The notes: generated by a model from the sequence alone, not told the origin. A stretch of DNA of 64,000 nt from Novosphingobium endophyticum (GCF_014640675.1 NZ_BMHK01000007.1:112557-176556), one strand, 5' to 3'. Numbered from the stretch's first letter, positions 36,845 through 46,931 are shown. Made by a program: numbers and translations.

Positions 36845-37807
36845 TCAGCGCACGAGCTGGCGAGGGAGCTTGAAAGTCATGTTTTCCTGTTCGGTCACGA
36901 CTTCCTCGCTTGCGACGTCACGCAGTTCCCTGATCCGGGCGATGACTTCATTGACGAGCTCCTCGGGAGCCGAGGCGCCGGCGGTGAGGCCGACCGTTTC
37001 CACGTCCTCGAGCCAGGCCGGATCGATGTCAGTCGCGCGCTGGATGAGCTCGGCCCTTGCGCCCGCGCGCTCGGCGACTTCGACAAGGCGCAGCGAATTG
37101 GAACTGTTGGGAGCGCCGATCACCATCATCAACTGGCATAGCGGGGCCACCTGCTTCACAGCGGTCTGGCGGTTCGAGGTGGCATAGCAGATGTCCTCCG
37201 CCTTCGGGCCGGCGATCTGCGGATAGCGCGCCTTGATCGCGGCAATGATCTGGGCGGTATCGTCCACGGAAAGCGTCGTCTGCGAAAGGTATGCCAGTTC
37301 CTCGTCGGGCCCGAAACGCAGGGATGCGACGTCCTCGACCGTCTCCACGAGCGTCATGTTGCCTTCCGGGACCTGCCCGAAAGTGCCGATCACTTCAGGG
37401 TGCCCGGCATGGCCTATGAACAGGATGTGCCGCCCGGCCTCGATCTGCCGTTCCGCCTGGCGGTGGACCTTGCTGACGAGCGGGCATGTGGCGTCGAGCC
37501 ATTCGAGACCGCGCTCGCTCGCCTTGGCGGGAACCGCCTTGGGCACGCCGTGGGCGCTGAAGATCACGGGCACGCCATCGGGCACGGCGTCCAGTTCCTC
37601 GACGAATACCGCGCCTTTGGCCTTGAGGCTGTCCACGACGAACTTATTGTGGACGATCTCATGGCGCACGTAGACGGGGGCTCCGTAGATATCGAGCGCG
37701 CGTTCGACGATCTCGATGGCACGGTCGACTCCGGCGCAGAATCCGCGCGGTGCGGCGATCAGGAGGCGCAATGGCAGCATCTTCTCGGACGGAAAGGGGG
37801 TGTTCAT
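36845..37807 (-). CDS. ispH: 4-hydroxy-3-methylbut-2-enyl diphosphate reductase
   Basis: A 320-residue [4Fe-4S] enzyme. The three cluster cysteines lie in [27 protein letters not shown] and [12 protein letters not shown]; substrate-binding residues lie in [18 protein letters not shown] and [12 protein letters not shown]. It makes IPP and DMAPP, the last step of the MEP pathway. First gene of the ispH-thrB-rnhA run. The start could be at 37807 or at an internal ATG ten codons on ([11 protein letters not shown]). Confidence 0.96.
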   Translation of the reverse strand: MNTPFPSEKMLPLRLLIAAPRGFCAGVDRAIEIVERALDIYGAPVYVRHEIVHNKFVVDSLKAKGAVFVEELDAVPDGVPVIFSAHGVPKAVPAKASERGLEWLDATCPLVSKVHRQAERQIEAGRHILFIGHAGHPEVIGTFGQVPEGNMTLVETVEDVASLRFGPDEELAYLSQTTLSVDDTAQIIAAIKARYPQIAGPKAEDICYATSNRQTAVKQVAPLCQLMMVIGAPNSSNSLRLVEVAERAGARAELIQRATDIDPAWLEDVETVGLTAGASAPEELVNEVIARIRELRDVASEEVVTEQENMTFKLPRQLVR

Positions 37808-37874
37808 GTTGCCGCCTCTAGCGCTTTGCCGCTCGCATCGCTAGGGCAAGCGCATGCCACTCGAGGAAGCCAAG

Positions 37875-38537
37875 ATGAATGCACGCCGACTGACCGCCAC
37901 CGTTCTTTGCTCCGCCGCCGCGCTGACAGCGCTCAGTGGCTGCAAGTCGAAAGGTGATATCGTCGTCGATTCCGGTGTCGGCATCACGGCGGTGCGCAGC
38001 CGTTGCCCGGCTGTGGGCATTCCCAACTACACGGGCGACGTGACGCTGTTCCGCAACGCCAGTGATCGCAGCGCTGCCGGCATCGACGTGGTCGCCGCCA
38101 TGACCAACGTGCGCACCCAGTGCAACGAGGACGCCGGCGACAAGGTCTTCGCCAATGTCGAGTTCGACGTGCTTGCCACCCGCAGCGACACGAGTGGTGC
38201 GCGTCAGGTGACGCTGCCGTATTTCGTGACCGTGCTGCAGGGCGGCACTTCTGTTGTTTCCAAACGCGTGGGCAACGTCACGCTCGCTTTCGCCGACGGT
38301 CAGGCGCGGGCGCAGGCCCACGGCACGGGGACGGCCTATATCGACCGTGCCGCCGCCACGCTGCCGGAGGAGGTTCGCGACCGCATTACCCGCAAGCGCA
38401 AGGCCGGCGATACCGATGCCGCACTCGATCCGCTTGCCGACCCGCAAGTGAAGGCCGCGGTTGCGCGTGCCACATTCGAAGTGCTTGTCGGTTTTCAGCT
38501 CGACGAGAAGCAACTGTCCTACAACGCCACGCGCTGA
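37875..38537 (+). CDS. Putative lipoprotein of unknown function
   Basis: About 220 residues from the ATG at 37875, behind GAGGA. The signal MNARRLTATVLCSAAALTALSGC ends in a lipobox Cys. The mature part begins KSKGDIVVDSGVGITAVRSRCPAVGIPNYTGDVTLF and is a beta-rich domain containing VVAAMTNVRTQCNE and LPYFVTVLQGGTSVVSKRVGNVTLAF. Residues near the end, FEVLVGFQLDEKQLSYNATR, complete a conserved-looking module. No function is recognised. It is divergent from ispH and convergent with plsC. Confidence 0.8.
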   Translation: MNARRLTATVLCSAAALTALSGCKSKGDIVVDSGVGITAVRSRCPAVGIPNYTGDVTLFRNASDRSAAGIDVVAAMTNVRTQCNEDAGDKVFANVEFDVLATRSDTSGARQVTLPYFVTVLQGGTSVVSKRVGNVTLAFADGQARAQAHGTGTAYIDRAAATLPEEVRDRITRKRKAGDTDAALDPLADPQVKAAVARATFEVLVGFQLDEKQLSYNATR

Positions 38538-38566
38538 GTCGTTCCCTTTCTTGAGAGGCGGCACGT

Positions 38567-39340
38567 TCATCCGCGCTGCATCGCGGCTTCGATCTGCTCG
38601 CGGGCGGTGCGGGCCATTGCCTTGCGGTCGGCGCGGTCCGCGCCTTCGAGCGGGGCAAGGAAGTGGATGGTTAGCGGGATCGGCCGCCAGCGCGCGAGGA
38701 TGCGCAGGGCATTGGCAAGGCCCGGTTCGTCGTTGACCCACGCGATATCGCCCACGTGGCGGCCATAGTCGAGCCAGATCGGTTGCACCGGAACGTGCTC
38801 CGCATCGGCGTCGATTGCCGAGAGCAGCGAGGACTTGAACGGCAGGAGCCGGGTGCCAGTCGCAGTGGTGCCTTCGGGGAAGATGGCGAGCGCTCCCGTC
38901 TCGCACAGGGCTTCTCGCACCTGTTCGACCTGCCTGGCGACGCTGCGGCGATCATGGCGGGCAACGAACACGGTATCGTTGAGCCGGCATAGCCATCGCA
39001 GCGGCCCGATCGACGCCAGCCCGTCGTGGGCCACGAAAGCACAGCCGGTCAACCCGGCAATCGCGGGAATGTCCAGCCAACTGACGTGGTTTGCGAGGAA
39101 GAACGTGCGCGGCGCCGGCTGCGGTCCGCTCGATCGCACGCGCAGTCCGGCCACAGTGCCGACAAGGCGCAGGAAAAGGCGCGGGACGGGCTTTGCCGAC
39201 GTGAAAGGCGCGACGGCGTAATGCAGCGGGACGCAGATCACCACCAAGGCCAGGAGCGCGGCGATGCGCGCGGCAACCAACGGCCAGCCCCAGATCGCGA
39301 TGTGCGAGGCCGGGGTTGATCGCTTACTTGCGGTTTTCAC
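38567..39340 (-). CDS. 1-acyl-sn-glycerol-3-phosphate acyltransferase (PlsC family)
   Basis: About 257 residues. An N-terminal membrane segment (RIAALLALVVICVPLHYAVAPF) is followed by the acyltransferase motifs FFLANHVSWLDIPA (catalytic HxxxxD form), NDTVFVARHDRRS, and IFPEGTTATGTRLLPFKSSL. It probably acylates lysophosphatidate, or a related lipid, at the inner membrane. The likely GTG at 39340 overlaps the end of fur by 17 bp; farther-upstream starts would duplicate fur sequence in another frame. Confidence 0.88.
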   Translation of the reverse strand: MKTASKRSTPASHIAIWGWPLVAARIAALLALVVICVPLHYAVAPFTSAKPVPRLFLRLVGTVAGLRVRSSGPQPAPRTFFLANHVSWLDIPAIAGLTGCAFVAHDGLASIGPLRWLCRLNDTVFVARHDRRSVARQVEQVREALCETGALAIFPEGTTATGTRLLPFKSSLLSAIDADAEHVPVQPIWLDYGRHVGDIAWVNDEPGLANALRILARWRPIPLTIHFLAPLEGADRADRKAMARTAREQIEAAMQRG

Positions 39341-39761
39341 CGTCCTCCCGTTCCAGCTTGACGCCGAAAAGTTCCATACGATGGTCGACGAGGCGGAAAC
39401 CCAGTCGCTCCGCGATCTGGCGCTGGAGCGCCTCGAGTTCGGGGTCGACGAATTCGACCACGGTGCCCGTCTCGACATCGATCATGTGATCGTGATGTGC
39501 TTCGGGTGCCGCTTCATAGCGGGCGCGGCCGTCGCCGAAATCGTGACGGTCAAGAATTCCGGCCTCCTCGAACAGGCGCACGGTGCGATAGACCGTGGCG
39601 ATCGAGATGCCCGGATCAATTGCCGTCGCGCGCTCATGGAGCTTCTCGACATCGGGATGATCGGTGCTTTCGGAAAGCACTTTGGCAATGACGCGACGCT
39701 GCTCGGTGATCCGCAGACCACGTTCGTGACAAAGGGCTTCGATGTCGATCGGTTGATGCAC
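39324..39761 (-). CDS. fur: Fur family metal-responsive repressor
   Basis: A 145-residue protein. The winged-helix domain is RGLRITEQRRVIAKVLSESTDHPDVEKLHERATAIDPGISIATVYRTVRLFEEAGIL. The metal-binding segment is ARYEAAPEAHHDHMIDVETGTVVEF. The usual CxxC zinc site of E. coli Fur is absent, as in many alphaproteobacterial Fur/Mur proteins, so manganese or iron sensing cannot be separated by sequence alone. It is in an operon with plsC. Confidence 0.9.
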   Translation of the reverse strand: MHQPIDIEALCHERGLRITEQRRVIAKVLSESTDHPDVEKLHERATAIDPGISIATVYRTVRLFEEAGILDRHDFGDGRARYEAAPEAHHDHMIDVETGTVVEFVDPELEALQRQIAERLGFRLVDHRMELFGVKLEREDGENRK

Positions 39762-39769
39762 GTTTGACC

Positions 39770-39814
39770 TGTAAAAATGAAGAAGGCGCGCCGGCCATGT
39801 TAGGCCGGTGCGCC
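39770..39814 (-). terminator. Terminator downstream of mucR
   Basis: On the minus strand a 12-bp stem with one G-T pair (GGCGCGCCGGCC at 39785-39796 with its partner at 39803-39814) and a 6-nt loop is followed by a T-rich stretch. It separates mucR from fur. Confidence 0.7.
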
Positions 39815-39838
39815 TGCAATCACAACCCGTTCGTCCGA

Positions 39839-40282
39839 TCAGGCGGCAGCCTTGGGCTTGCGGCCGCGACGTGCGTTGGGTTTGCGGCCGAGGCCGATCT
39901 TCTTGGCCAGTTCGCGGCGCTTTTCGGCATAGTTGGGTGCGACCATCGGATAGTCCGCGGGCAGGTTCCAGCGCGCACGATATTCATCCGGAGTCATATT
40001 GTAGTGAGTCATGAGGTGGCGCTTCAGCATCTTCAGCTTTTTGCCGTCCTCAAGGCAGACAATGTAATCGGGTTTTACCGAGGCGCGAACCGATACGGCG
40101 GGCTCGGGTTTTTCTTCCTCGACGGCCGCGGCACTGCCAAGTCCGGCAAGAGCGCCGTAGACGTTGGTTATCAGCGTCGGCAGATCCTCGACGGACACGC
40201 TGTTGTTGCTGACGTGCGCAGCAACGATGTCAGACGTCAGTGTTATCAGCGTCTCATTGGTATCGGTTTGAATATTTTCCAT
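39839..40282 (-). CDS. mucR: MucR/Ros family zinc-finger transcriptional regulator
   Basis: A 147-residue protein. The N-terminal oligomerisation region is LITLTSDIVAAHVSNNSVSVEDLPTLITNVYGAL. The Ros/MucR zinc finger is VKPDYIVCLEDGKKLKMLKRHLMTHYNMTPDEYRARWNLPADYPMVAPNYAEKR (one Cys plus His residues), and the end is a basic AT-hook-like RRGRKPKAAA. MucR proteins bind AT-rich DNA as H-NS-like silencers and control surface polysaccharide, motility and pilus genes. The less GC-rich upstream region is a plausible autoregulatory target. Confidence 0.93.
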   Translation of the reverse strand: MENIQTDTNETLITLTSDIVAAHVSNNSVSVEDLPTLITNVYGALAGLGSAAAVEEEKPEPAVSVRASVKPDYIVCLEDGKKLKMLKRHLMTHYNMTPDEYRARWNLPADYPMVAPNYAEKRRELAKKIGLGRKPNARRGRKPKAAA

Positions 40283-40439
40283 TTTCTGCCTCTTTTGCGA
40301 CCGTCATAACGAGGGGGCGGCGCTTATTCGCCTGCCGGCGCGATTCACTGAACCATGTGTATCGAGAATACAAGTTTATTGTGCTCTTTGCACGGAATTT
40401 ATTAAAGAAGTGTAGTCGGCGCTTTCAAGTACCGTTCCA

Positions 40440-40901
40440 TCATCGGGTTATGTCGCAGGCGAATGTAATGGCATCAATGCGCTGGCCGTCAGAAGTTCGA
40501 TAATATTCCGCGCGCTCACCTATGACTTGAAATCCGAAGTCTCTGTAGAGCGATTCCGCTGGGTTTCCTTTTCGCATTTCCAGTAAAAGGCGTTTCGCTC
40601 CTCTCGCACTCGCTGTCATTTTGAGAGTATTCAGCAAGGATCTACCGAGTCCCCTGTTCCTGTACTCGGGCATGACCGCAAGGAGGAGGAGTTCTTCTTC
40701 TTCGAAACCCGTGCGAGACAAAGAAAAACCTGCGGTAAATTCGTCGCCCACCGGCTGCTCGCCGTTCGGAGAGGCAAGGAAATAGTGGGTGTTTCCGAAT
40801 CTTAGCGCGTCTTCAACTTGGCGGCGGTTCCAGGCTTCGCCCCAAAATGGGTCAAATCCGGCGGACATGACCGCCATGATCCGATCGACGTCGTCGTTCA
40901 T
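40440..40901 (-). CDS. rimI: Ribosomal-protein-alanine N-acetyltransferase RimI-like GNAT
   Basis: A 153-residue GNAT protein. The acetyl-CoA pyrophosphate loop is LLAVMPEYRNRGLGRSLLNTLK, and LLLEMRKGNPAESLYRDFGFQVIGERAEYY is the RimI closing region. It is partnered with tsaB by an ATGA overlap, a common pairing in bacteria. It acetylates the N-terminal alanine of ribosomal protein S18 or other targets. Its codon use looks less GC-rich than its neighbours, as does the upstream intergenic DNA. Confidence 0.87.
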   Translation of the reverse strand: MNDDVDRIMAVMSAGFDPFWGEAWNRRQVEDALRFGNTHYFLASPNGEQPVGDEFTAGFSLSRTGFEEEELLLLAVMPEYRNRGLGRSLLNTLKMTASARGAKRLLLEMRKGNPAESLYRDFGFQVIGERAEYYRTSDGQRIDAITFACDITR

Positions 40902-41527
40902 GTCGTGCGTGTCGGCAGCTTCGCGTCCGGTGCGCGGCCATAGAGAGGGCGGTCGTCTTCCAGGAGCGCCCCCGCCGGAAGGAGCGGAAAGGCTCGGGCA
41001 TCCGGCATCACGTCAATGGTCCGGCCGGTGCCGCGGGCATGGACCAGACTCCGGGCCTGACTGCCGGCGACAAGCGCCTCGGCGGTGACGGCAGTGGCTT
41101 GCTCCGGCGGCAGGGAGGCAAGCGCGCGTGTCGTGGCGCCCTGGGCGTCGAAGCCTTCGACGAACCATTCCCCGTGTCCGCCGGTCACGGCCACGCCGAC
41201 CGGCTGTGCGCCCGCTTCGCCGCGCGCCATCGCCGCGATCATCGCGAGAGTGGAATAGCCGCAGGTCTTCGCTCCCCAGGCCAGCGCAAGGGCGCGGGCC
41301 GCCGCCAGGCCGACCCGGACGCCGGTGAAACTCCCCGGCCCCAGAGCGACCGCGATACGCGTCGCCCGGCCGCGCCCGGGAAGCGCCGAAATCATGGGTA
41401 CGAGCGCTTCGGCGTGGCCGCGCCCGAGCACGCGGAACTCGCCGGCGACAAGTTTCCCGTTCTCGAACAGCGCGACCGAACAGGCTTCCGAGGCGCTGTC
41501 GATAACGAGTGTGCGCTGGCTGATCAC
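40898..41527 (-). CDS. tsaB: tRNA threonylcarbamoyladenosine biosynthesis protein TsaB
   Basis: About 209 residues from a GTG at 41527: LVIDSASEACSVALFENGKL, GRGHAEALVPMISALPG, and VALGPGSFTGVRVGLAAARALALAWG are the TsaB/Kae1-like ASKHA motifs. It is the dimer scaffold that works with TsaD and TsaE to make t6A37 in ANN-decoding tRNAs. The upstream in-frame extension is GC-rich noncoding sequence and I exclude it. It overlaps rimI. Confidence 0.93.
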   Translation of the reverse strand: MISQRTLVIDSASEACSVALFENGKLVAGEFRVLGRGHAEALVPMISALPGRGRATRIAVALGPGSFTGVRVGLAAARALALAWGAKTCGYSTLAMIAAMARGEAGAQPVGVAVTGGHGEWFVEGFDAQGATTRALASLPPEQATAVTAEALVAGSQARSLVHARGTGRTIDVMPDARAFPLLPAGALLEDDRPLYGRAPDAKLPTRTT

Positions 41528-41553
41528 CGCTCTATCCGCGCCGCCGCCGCGCG

Positions 41554-42132
41554 TCAGGCAGCCCGGACTTCGGTGACTTCGGGCACGTAGTGCTTGAGCA
41601 GGCTCTCGATCCCCTGCTTCAGCGTCGCCGTCGAGGAAGGGCAGCCCGAGCATGCGCCCTGCATCGCCAGGTAGACCACGCCCTCGCGATAGCCGCGGTA
41701 GATGATGTCGCCGCCGTCGTTGGCCACCGCCGGGCGTACGCGCGTCTCGATCAGGTCCTTGATCTGCGCGACGATGTCGGCATCGGCGGGATCATCGTCG
41801 AAATTACTCCCGTCTTCGCCCGGAACCGCAATGCCGCTGGCGTCGCCGCCGACGAAGAGGGGCGCATCGGAGACGAAATGGTCGAGCAGGATCGAGACGA
41901 CCTGCGGTTTGAGGGCGGGCCATTCGGCGCCGGGGGCTGCCGTCACCGATACGAAATCCTGTCCGAAGAACACGCCGGTCACGTCGCCGAGGTCGAACAG
42001 CGCTTCGGCCAGCGGAGACGCGCTAGCGTCCTCGGGCGAGGTGAAGTCGCGTGTGCCGGCGCTCATGACCTGCCGTCCGGGCAGGAACTTGAGCGTGGCG
42101 GGATTGGGCGTGGTTTCGGTTTCGATGAACAT
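41554..42132 (-). CDS. NifU-domain Fe-S cluster carrier (NfuA/NFU1-type)
   Basis: A 192-residue protein. The N-terminal Nfu-N domain, MFIETETTPNPATLKFLPG...GDVTGVFFGQDFVSVTA, and the C-terminal NifU domain RPAVANDGGDIIYRGYREGVVYLAMQGACSGCPSSTATLKQGIESLL carry the CxxC that binds a bridging [4Fe-4S] cluster. It delivers clusters to client proteins such as lipoate synthase. It lies 26 bp before tsaB on the same strand. Confidence 0.95.
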   Translation of the reverse strand: MFIETETTPNPATLKFLPGRQVMSAGTRDFTSPEDASASPLAEALFDLGDVTGVFFGQDFVSVTAAPGAEWPALKPQVVSILLDHFVSDAPLFVGGDASGIAVPGEDGSNFDDDPADADIVAQIKDLIETRVRPAVANDGGDIIYRGYREGVVYLAMQGACSGCPSSTATLKQGIESLLKHYVPEVTEVRAA

Positions 42133-42236
42133 GGTCCCCTCGATTTAGGACAAGTGGGCGGCCGGTCAAGTGCAGGGCGCGGTGTATTGCCGCTATTCAC
42201 TGGTCCTTAAGGCGCGCGGAGCCTATAGCTTGGGGG

Positions 42237-45149
42237 ATGACTATCATTCCGCGCGCCGCTCGCTCGCTCGCCTGCCTGTTGCTTCTCGTCCAGGTTCCGG
42301 CCCAGCCTGTCCTGGCGCAGGGCGCCTCGCAACATACTCAAGCGGCTGAAGTTCCGTGGCTGTACCGGAACAGCGATGTGCCGCCCGATCCGGCGTGGCA
42401 CTTCGGCGAGTTGTCCAACGGGCTGCGCTACGCGGTGCGCAGGAATGGCGTCCCGCCGGGGCAGGTCTCGATCCGCATCCGTGTCGATGCCGGCTCGCTT
42501 TACGAAAAGGATTCGGAGCGCGGCTACGCCCATCTTCTGGAGCACATGCTGTTCCGCCAGTCGAAATACATCCCCGAAGGGGCGGCGATAGCCGCGTTCC
42601 AGCGCCTCGGCGCTACGTTCGGCAGCGATACCAATGCGGTGACGTCGACCACACAGACGGTGTTCAAGCTTGACCTGCCCAATGCCGCGCCGACCTCGCT
42701 CGACGAGACATTCAAGCTGATGTCCGGCATGGTGACCGCGCCGACCCTTTCGGCTTCCAACCTCAAGGCGGACCTGCCGATAGTGATGGCCGAAATGCGC
42801 GAGCGCGGCGGCGCCGCGAAGCGCGTGCAGAAAGCGATGCAGGAAGTCTTCTACGCCGGTCAGCCGCTCGCCGAGCGTGAGCCGATCGGCACGGTCGAAA
42901 GCCTGACCTCGGCCACGCCCAAATCGGTGCGCGCGTTTTACGAACGCTGGTACCGTCCCGATAATGTCGTGGTGATCGTTGCCGGTGATGCCGAACCCGC
43001 GATGCTCGAATCCTATGTGAAAAAATGGTTCGACGGCTGGAAGGCGAGCGGCGCGCGCGCACCCGCGCCCAGCTTTGGCGATCCCGTCGCTCCCCAGGGC
43101 GTCGATCCGAAGAACCCCGTGGGAGAGACGCGGGTTCTCGTCGAACCGGACCTTCCGCCCTCGCTGATGTACGCGGTGCTGCGCCCGTGGCGTCAGGTCG
43201 ACGATACGATCGTCTACAATCAGGGGCTGATGACCGACGCGATCGCGCAGGCAATCATCAACCGCCGCTTGGAAACCAAGGCGCGTGCGGGCGGCAGCTT
43301 CCTTTCAGCCTCGGTCAATCAGGACGATGTCTCGCGCTCGGCCGATGCGACATTCGTTTCGGTGACGCCGCTCGGCGATGACTGGGAAGCCGCCCTGCGC
43401 GACGTGCGCGCGGTGATCGCCGATGCCGTCAGCCGTCCGCCGACGCAGGAAGAGATCGATCGGGAAGTGGCCGAACTCGACGTCGCCTTCCAGGTGCCGG
43501 TCGAACAGGAGCGGATCCTGCCGGGATCGAAGCTGGCCGACGATCTGGTCAACGCCCTCGACATCCGCGAAACCGTTGCCGCGCCCCAGGATGTGCTGCG
43601 CATCTTCCGTGAGTCCAGGCCGCTGTTCACGCCTGAAGCCGTGCTCAGGCACACGCGTCAGCTCTTTACCGGGACGGTAACCCGCGCCCTGTTCACTACG
43701 CAGAGTGCCGGGAAGGCCAGCGATTCCGAGCTGCGGCAGGCGCTGCTCGATCCGGTCAAGCCTGACGAGAGCGCGCGCATGGCGATCAATGCCCCGCCGG
43801 TCTCGTTCGACAAGCTGCCGGCCATCGGCAAGCCTGCGAACCCCGAAACGGAAGCGCCGACCGGCCTGCTCGGTATCGACGAACTGACTTTTGCCAATGG
43901 CGTCAAGGTCCTGCTCTGGCCGGTCCAGGAAGAACCGGGGCGCGTCATGGTCAAGGTGCGCTTCGGCGGCGGCTATCGTTCGATCGATCCCAAGGATGCC
44001 CCGTACATCACGCTGGGCGAATATGCGCTTGTTGGTTCGGGCGTCGCGACGCTGGGGCAGGACGACCTCGACCGCATTGCCACCGGCCGCAAGCTGGGCT
44101 TCGATTTCGAGGTGCAGGATGCTTCTTTCCAGTTCTCGGCCGAGACCCGGCCGGCGGACCTTGCCGACCAGCTCTACCTTTTCGCCGCGAAGCTCGACAT
44201 GCCGCGCTGGGACCAGAGTCCGTTCCTGCGGGGCAAGGCCGCGGCGAAGATCCAGTACGACACTTTCGCAACTTCGCCGCAGGGCGTGCTCAATCGTGAC
44301 CTGCAGTTCTACCAGCGCGGAGAGGACCAGCGCTTCGCAACGCCCACGCCCGCCAGAATTGAAACCACCACTGCGGAGGGCTTCAAGAAGGTCTGGAGCA
44401 AGGCGCTGGGCGAGGGGCCTGTCGAAGTCCAGATATTCGGTGACTTCGACAAGGCAGCGGCGATCGCCGCGCTGGAAAAGACCTTTGGCGCGCTCAAGCC
44501 CCGGGAACCGGCCGTTTCGACTGCCGATGCCGGCAGGATCAGCGTGCCGCCCCCGTCGGACAAGCCGATCGTGCTGCACCATCATGGCGATCCGGATCAG
44601 GCGGCCGCCGTCATTTCCTGGCCGACCGGCGGCGGGTCCATGGGCATCCGTGAATCGCGCCAGCTCGAAATCCTGACGCAGCTCTTCACCAACCGGCTGC
44701 TCGATGCCGTGCGTGAGAAGCTGGGCGTCAGCTATGCGCCTTATGTCTATTCATCCTGGCCGGTCGATCTGCAGGCGGGCGGGTCGATCACGGCGATGGC
44801 GCAGCTCGATCCCAGGTCGGTCACGGTATTCTTCCAGACCGCCGACGAGATCGCGCAGGACCTCATCGACCACCCGCCCACGGCGGAGGAACTTGCGCTG
44901 GTGACCGAACCGCTTCGCCAGCAGGTGACGCGCGCCGCCTCGAGCACGGCTTTCTTCATGAGCCAGCTCGAAGGAGCAACAGGAGAGCCTTCGCGTTTCG
45001 GAACCATTCGCACGGTACTGTACGACTACACCGAAACGACGCCGGCAAAGATGCAGGCGCTGGCTGCTCGCTATCTCGGGAAGAACAGTTCCTGGCGGCT
45101 GGAGGTCATGCCGGAAGGCAAGGCGTCGGGAACGGTGGCGAGCCGTTGA
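42237..45149 (+). CDS. M16 family zinc metalloprotease, secreted, two-domain
   Basis: A 970-residue protein with signal peptide (RSLACLLLLVQVPAQPVLAQG). The zinc motif HLLEH is at residues 99-103 (GYAHLLEHMLF); the glutamate ligand lies about 75 residues later. The second half starts near GIDELTFANGVKVLLWPVQEEPG and carries the R/Y-type closing motif KLGVSYAPYVYSSWP. It resembles PqqL-type periplasmic peptidases more than the lipoprotein at 8272-11175. Likely a periplasmic peptide-degrading enzyme. Confidence 0.92.
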   Translation: MTIIPRAARSLACLLLLVQVPAQPVLAQGASQHTQAAEVPWLYRNSDVPPDPAWHFGELSNGLRYAVRRNGVPPGQVSIRIRVDAGSLYEKDSERGYAHLLEHMLFRQSKYIPEGAAIAAFQRLGATFGSDTNAVTSTTQTVFKLDLPNAAPTSLDETFKLMSGMVTAPTLSASNLKADLPIVMAEMRERGGAAKRVQKAMQEVFYAGQPLAEREPIGTVESLTSATPKSVRAFYERWYRPDNVVVIVAGDAEPAMLESYVKKWFDGWKASGARAPAPSFGDPVAPQGVDPKNPVGETRVLVEPDLPPSLMYAVLRPWRQVDDTIVYNQGLMTDAIAQAIINRRLETKARAGGSFLSASVNQDDVSRSADATFVSVTPLGDDWEAALRDVRAVIADAVSRPPTQEEIDREVAELDVAFQVPVEQERILPGSKLADDLVNALDIRETVAAPQDVLRIFRESRPLFTPEAVLRHTRQLFTGTVTRALFTTQSAGKASDSELRQALLDPVKPDESARMAINAPPVSFDKLPAIGKPANPETEAPTGLLGIDELTFANGVKVLLWPVQEEPGRVMVKVRFGGGYRSIDPKDAPYITLGEYALVGSGVATLGQDDLDRIATGRKLGFDFEVQDASFQFSAETRPADLADQLYLFAAKLDMPRWDQSPFLRGKAAAKIQYDTFATSPQGVLNRDLQFYQRGEDQRFATPTPARIETTTAEGFKKVWSKALGEGPVEVQIFGDFDKAAAIAALEKTFGALKPREPAVSTADAGRISVPPPSDKPIVLHHHGDPDQAAAVISWPTGGGSMGIRESRQLEILTQLFTNRLLDAVREKLGVSYAPYVYSSWPVDLQAGGSITAMAQLDPRSVTVFFQTADEIAQDLIDHPPTAEELALVTEPLRQQVTRAASSTAFFMSQLEGATGEPSRFGTIRTVLYDYTETTPAKMQALAARYLGKNSSWRLEVMPEGKASGTVASR

Positions 45150-45378
45150 GGATGGGCCGGCAGACAGACCGGCAGGAGCAAGGCAATCGGCCTTCCAGCG
45201 GCCCCGGGGAAGAGCGTGGGATGATGTGGGCGCGATTGCCGCGCCGGTTCCCACGCAACCGATCACACTGATCGGTCAAACCGGCTTTGCAATAATTGCT
45301 CGCGGCGGCTATGGCGCGGCCCTTGCATATATATGAGCGCGCGCCCGGAGGAGGGCGGCGGCATCAGGAGTACTTGAA

Positions 45379-46752
45379 GTGGCTAGCAACTGGACCCCGG
45401 ACGGCTGGAAGGCGCAGGAAGCGCGCCACCTTCCGGAATATGGCGATGCGGAGAAGCTGGGCGAGGTAGAGGCCACGCTCGCGAAGTTCCCGCCGCTGGT
45501 CTTTGCCGGCGAGGCGCGCGAGTTGAAGAAGGACCTTGCCGAAGTGGCCGAGGGACGGGGTTTCCTGCTCCAGGGCGGTGACTGCGCCGAGAGCTTCGCC
45601 GAGTTCCACCCGGACAACATCCGCGACACGTTCCGCGTGCTGCTGCAGATGGCGGTCGTGCTGACGTTCGCCAGCAAGCAGCCGGTGGTGAAGGTGGGCC
45701 GCATGGCCGGCCAGTTCGCCAAGCCGCGCTCGGCGGCAACGGAGAAGTCCGGCGATCTGGAACTGCCGAGCTACTTCGGCGACATCATCAACGGCATCGA
45801 GTTCGAGCCCGAGACGCGCCGCAACGATCCGGAACGCATGCTGCGCGCCTATGGCCAGTCGGCCGCGACGCTCAACCTGCTGCGCGCCTTCGCCACCGGC
45901 GGCTATGCCAACCTGCGCCAGGTTCACCAGTGGACGCTCGATCACATCGACCGCAGCCCCTGGGGCGAGAAGTTCTCGCTGATGGCCGACCGCATCGGCG
46001 AGGCGCTGGACTTCATGGCCGCCTGCGGCGTCGATCCGACGACCGTGCCGCAGCTTCAGGGCACCAGCTTCTACACCAGCCACGAGGCGCTGCTGCTTCC
46101 TTACGAGGAGGCACTGACCCGCCGCGATTCGCTGACCGGCGACTGGTATGATTGCTCGGCCCACATGCTCTGGATCGGTGACCGCACGCGCTTCGAGGGC
46201 TCGGCCCACGTCGAATTCCTGCGCGGTGTCGGCAACCCGATCGGCATGAAGTGCGGACCCAGCCTTGAGCCCGAAGCGCTGCTGCGCATGCTCGACACGC
46301 TCAATCCGGGGCGCGAACCGGGCCGCATGACGCTCATCAGCCGCTTCGGCCATGACAAGGTCGAGGACGGCCTGCCCAAGCTGGTCCGCGCCGTGAAGCG
46401 CGAGGGACATCCGGTGGTCTGGTCTTGCGATCCGATGCACGGCAATGTCATCAAAACCGAGACCGGCTTCAAGACGCGGCCGTTCGACCGCATCCTTGCC
46501 GAAGTGCGCGGCTTCTTCGCCGTTCACCGCGCCGAAGGGACGCACGCGGGCGGCATCCATATCGAAATGACCGGCCAGGATGTGACCGAATGCACCGGCG
46601 GCGCCATCGCCATCACCGACGAGGCGCTGGCGGATCGCTATCACACGCACTGCGATCCGCGTCTCAACGGTGCGCAGTCGATCGAACTCGCCTTCGAAAT
46701 GGCCGACCTGCTCAATCTCGAAGCAGCGGCGCGACACAAGCAGGCAGCCTGA
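45379..46752 (+). CDS. 3-deoxy-7-phosphoheptulonate (DAHP) synthase, class II
   Basis: A 457-residue protein of the plant/actinobacterial type: [74 protein letters not shown], and [18 protein letters not shown] carry the metal and substrate residues. It condenses PEP and erythrose-4-phosphate, the entry to the shikimate pathway. GTG start with AGGA nearby. It is monocistronic and followed by a strong terminator. Confidence 0.96.
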   Translation: MASNWTPDGWKAQEARHLPEYGDAEKLGEVEATLAKFPPLVFAGEARELKKDLAEVAEGRGFLLQGGDCAESFAEFHPDNIRDTFRVLLQMAVVLTFASKQPVVKVGRMAGQFAKPRSAATEKSGDLELPSYFGDIINGIEFEPETRRNDPERMLRAYGQSAATLNLLRAFATGGYANLRQVHQWTLDHIDRSPWGEKFSLMADRIGEALDFMAACGVDPTTVPQLQGTSFYTSHEALLLPYEEALTRRDSLTGDWYDCSAHMLWIGDRTRFEGSAHVEFLRGVGNPIGMKCGPSLEPEALLRMLDTLNPGREPGRMTLISRFGHDKVEDGLPKLVRAVKREGHPVVWSCDPMHGNVIKTETGFKTRPFDRILAEVRGFFAVHRAEGTHAGGIHIEMTGQDVTECTGGAIAITDEALADRYHTHCDPRLNGAQSIELAFEMADLLNLEAAARHKQAA

Positions 46753-46776
46753 AGCTCACTTTCGGCGTAAGATACG

Positions 46777-46815
46777 AAGGGCGCGGGGAGGCATCTTCTC
46801 CCGCGCCCTTTCGTT
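46777..46815 (+). terminator. Terminator after DAHP synthase
   Basis: AAGGGCGCGGG (from 46777) pairs with CCCGCGCCCTT (to 46810), with a short loop and TCGTTT after the stem. Confidence 0.75.
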
Positions 46816-46931
46816 TGCAGATTTCCCATCAATCACCGAGGCGATGCGCGGGGGCTATGTGATCCCGGAGCAGACGAGGCACTGTGACGGCGCGTGCGGT
46901 GAAGCGCGCGAGACTGCGTAGGAGAAAGGGT

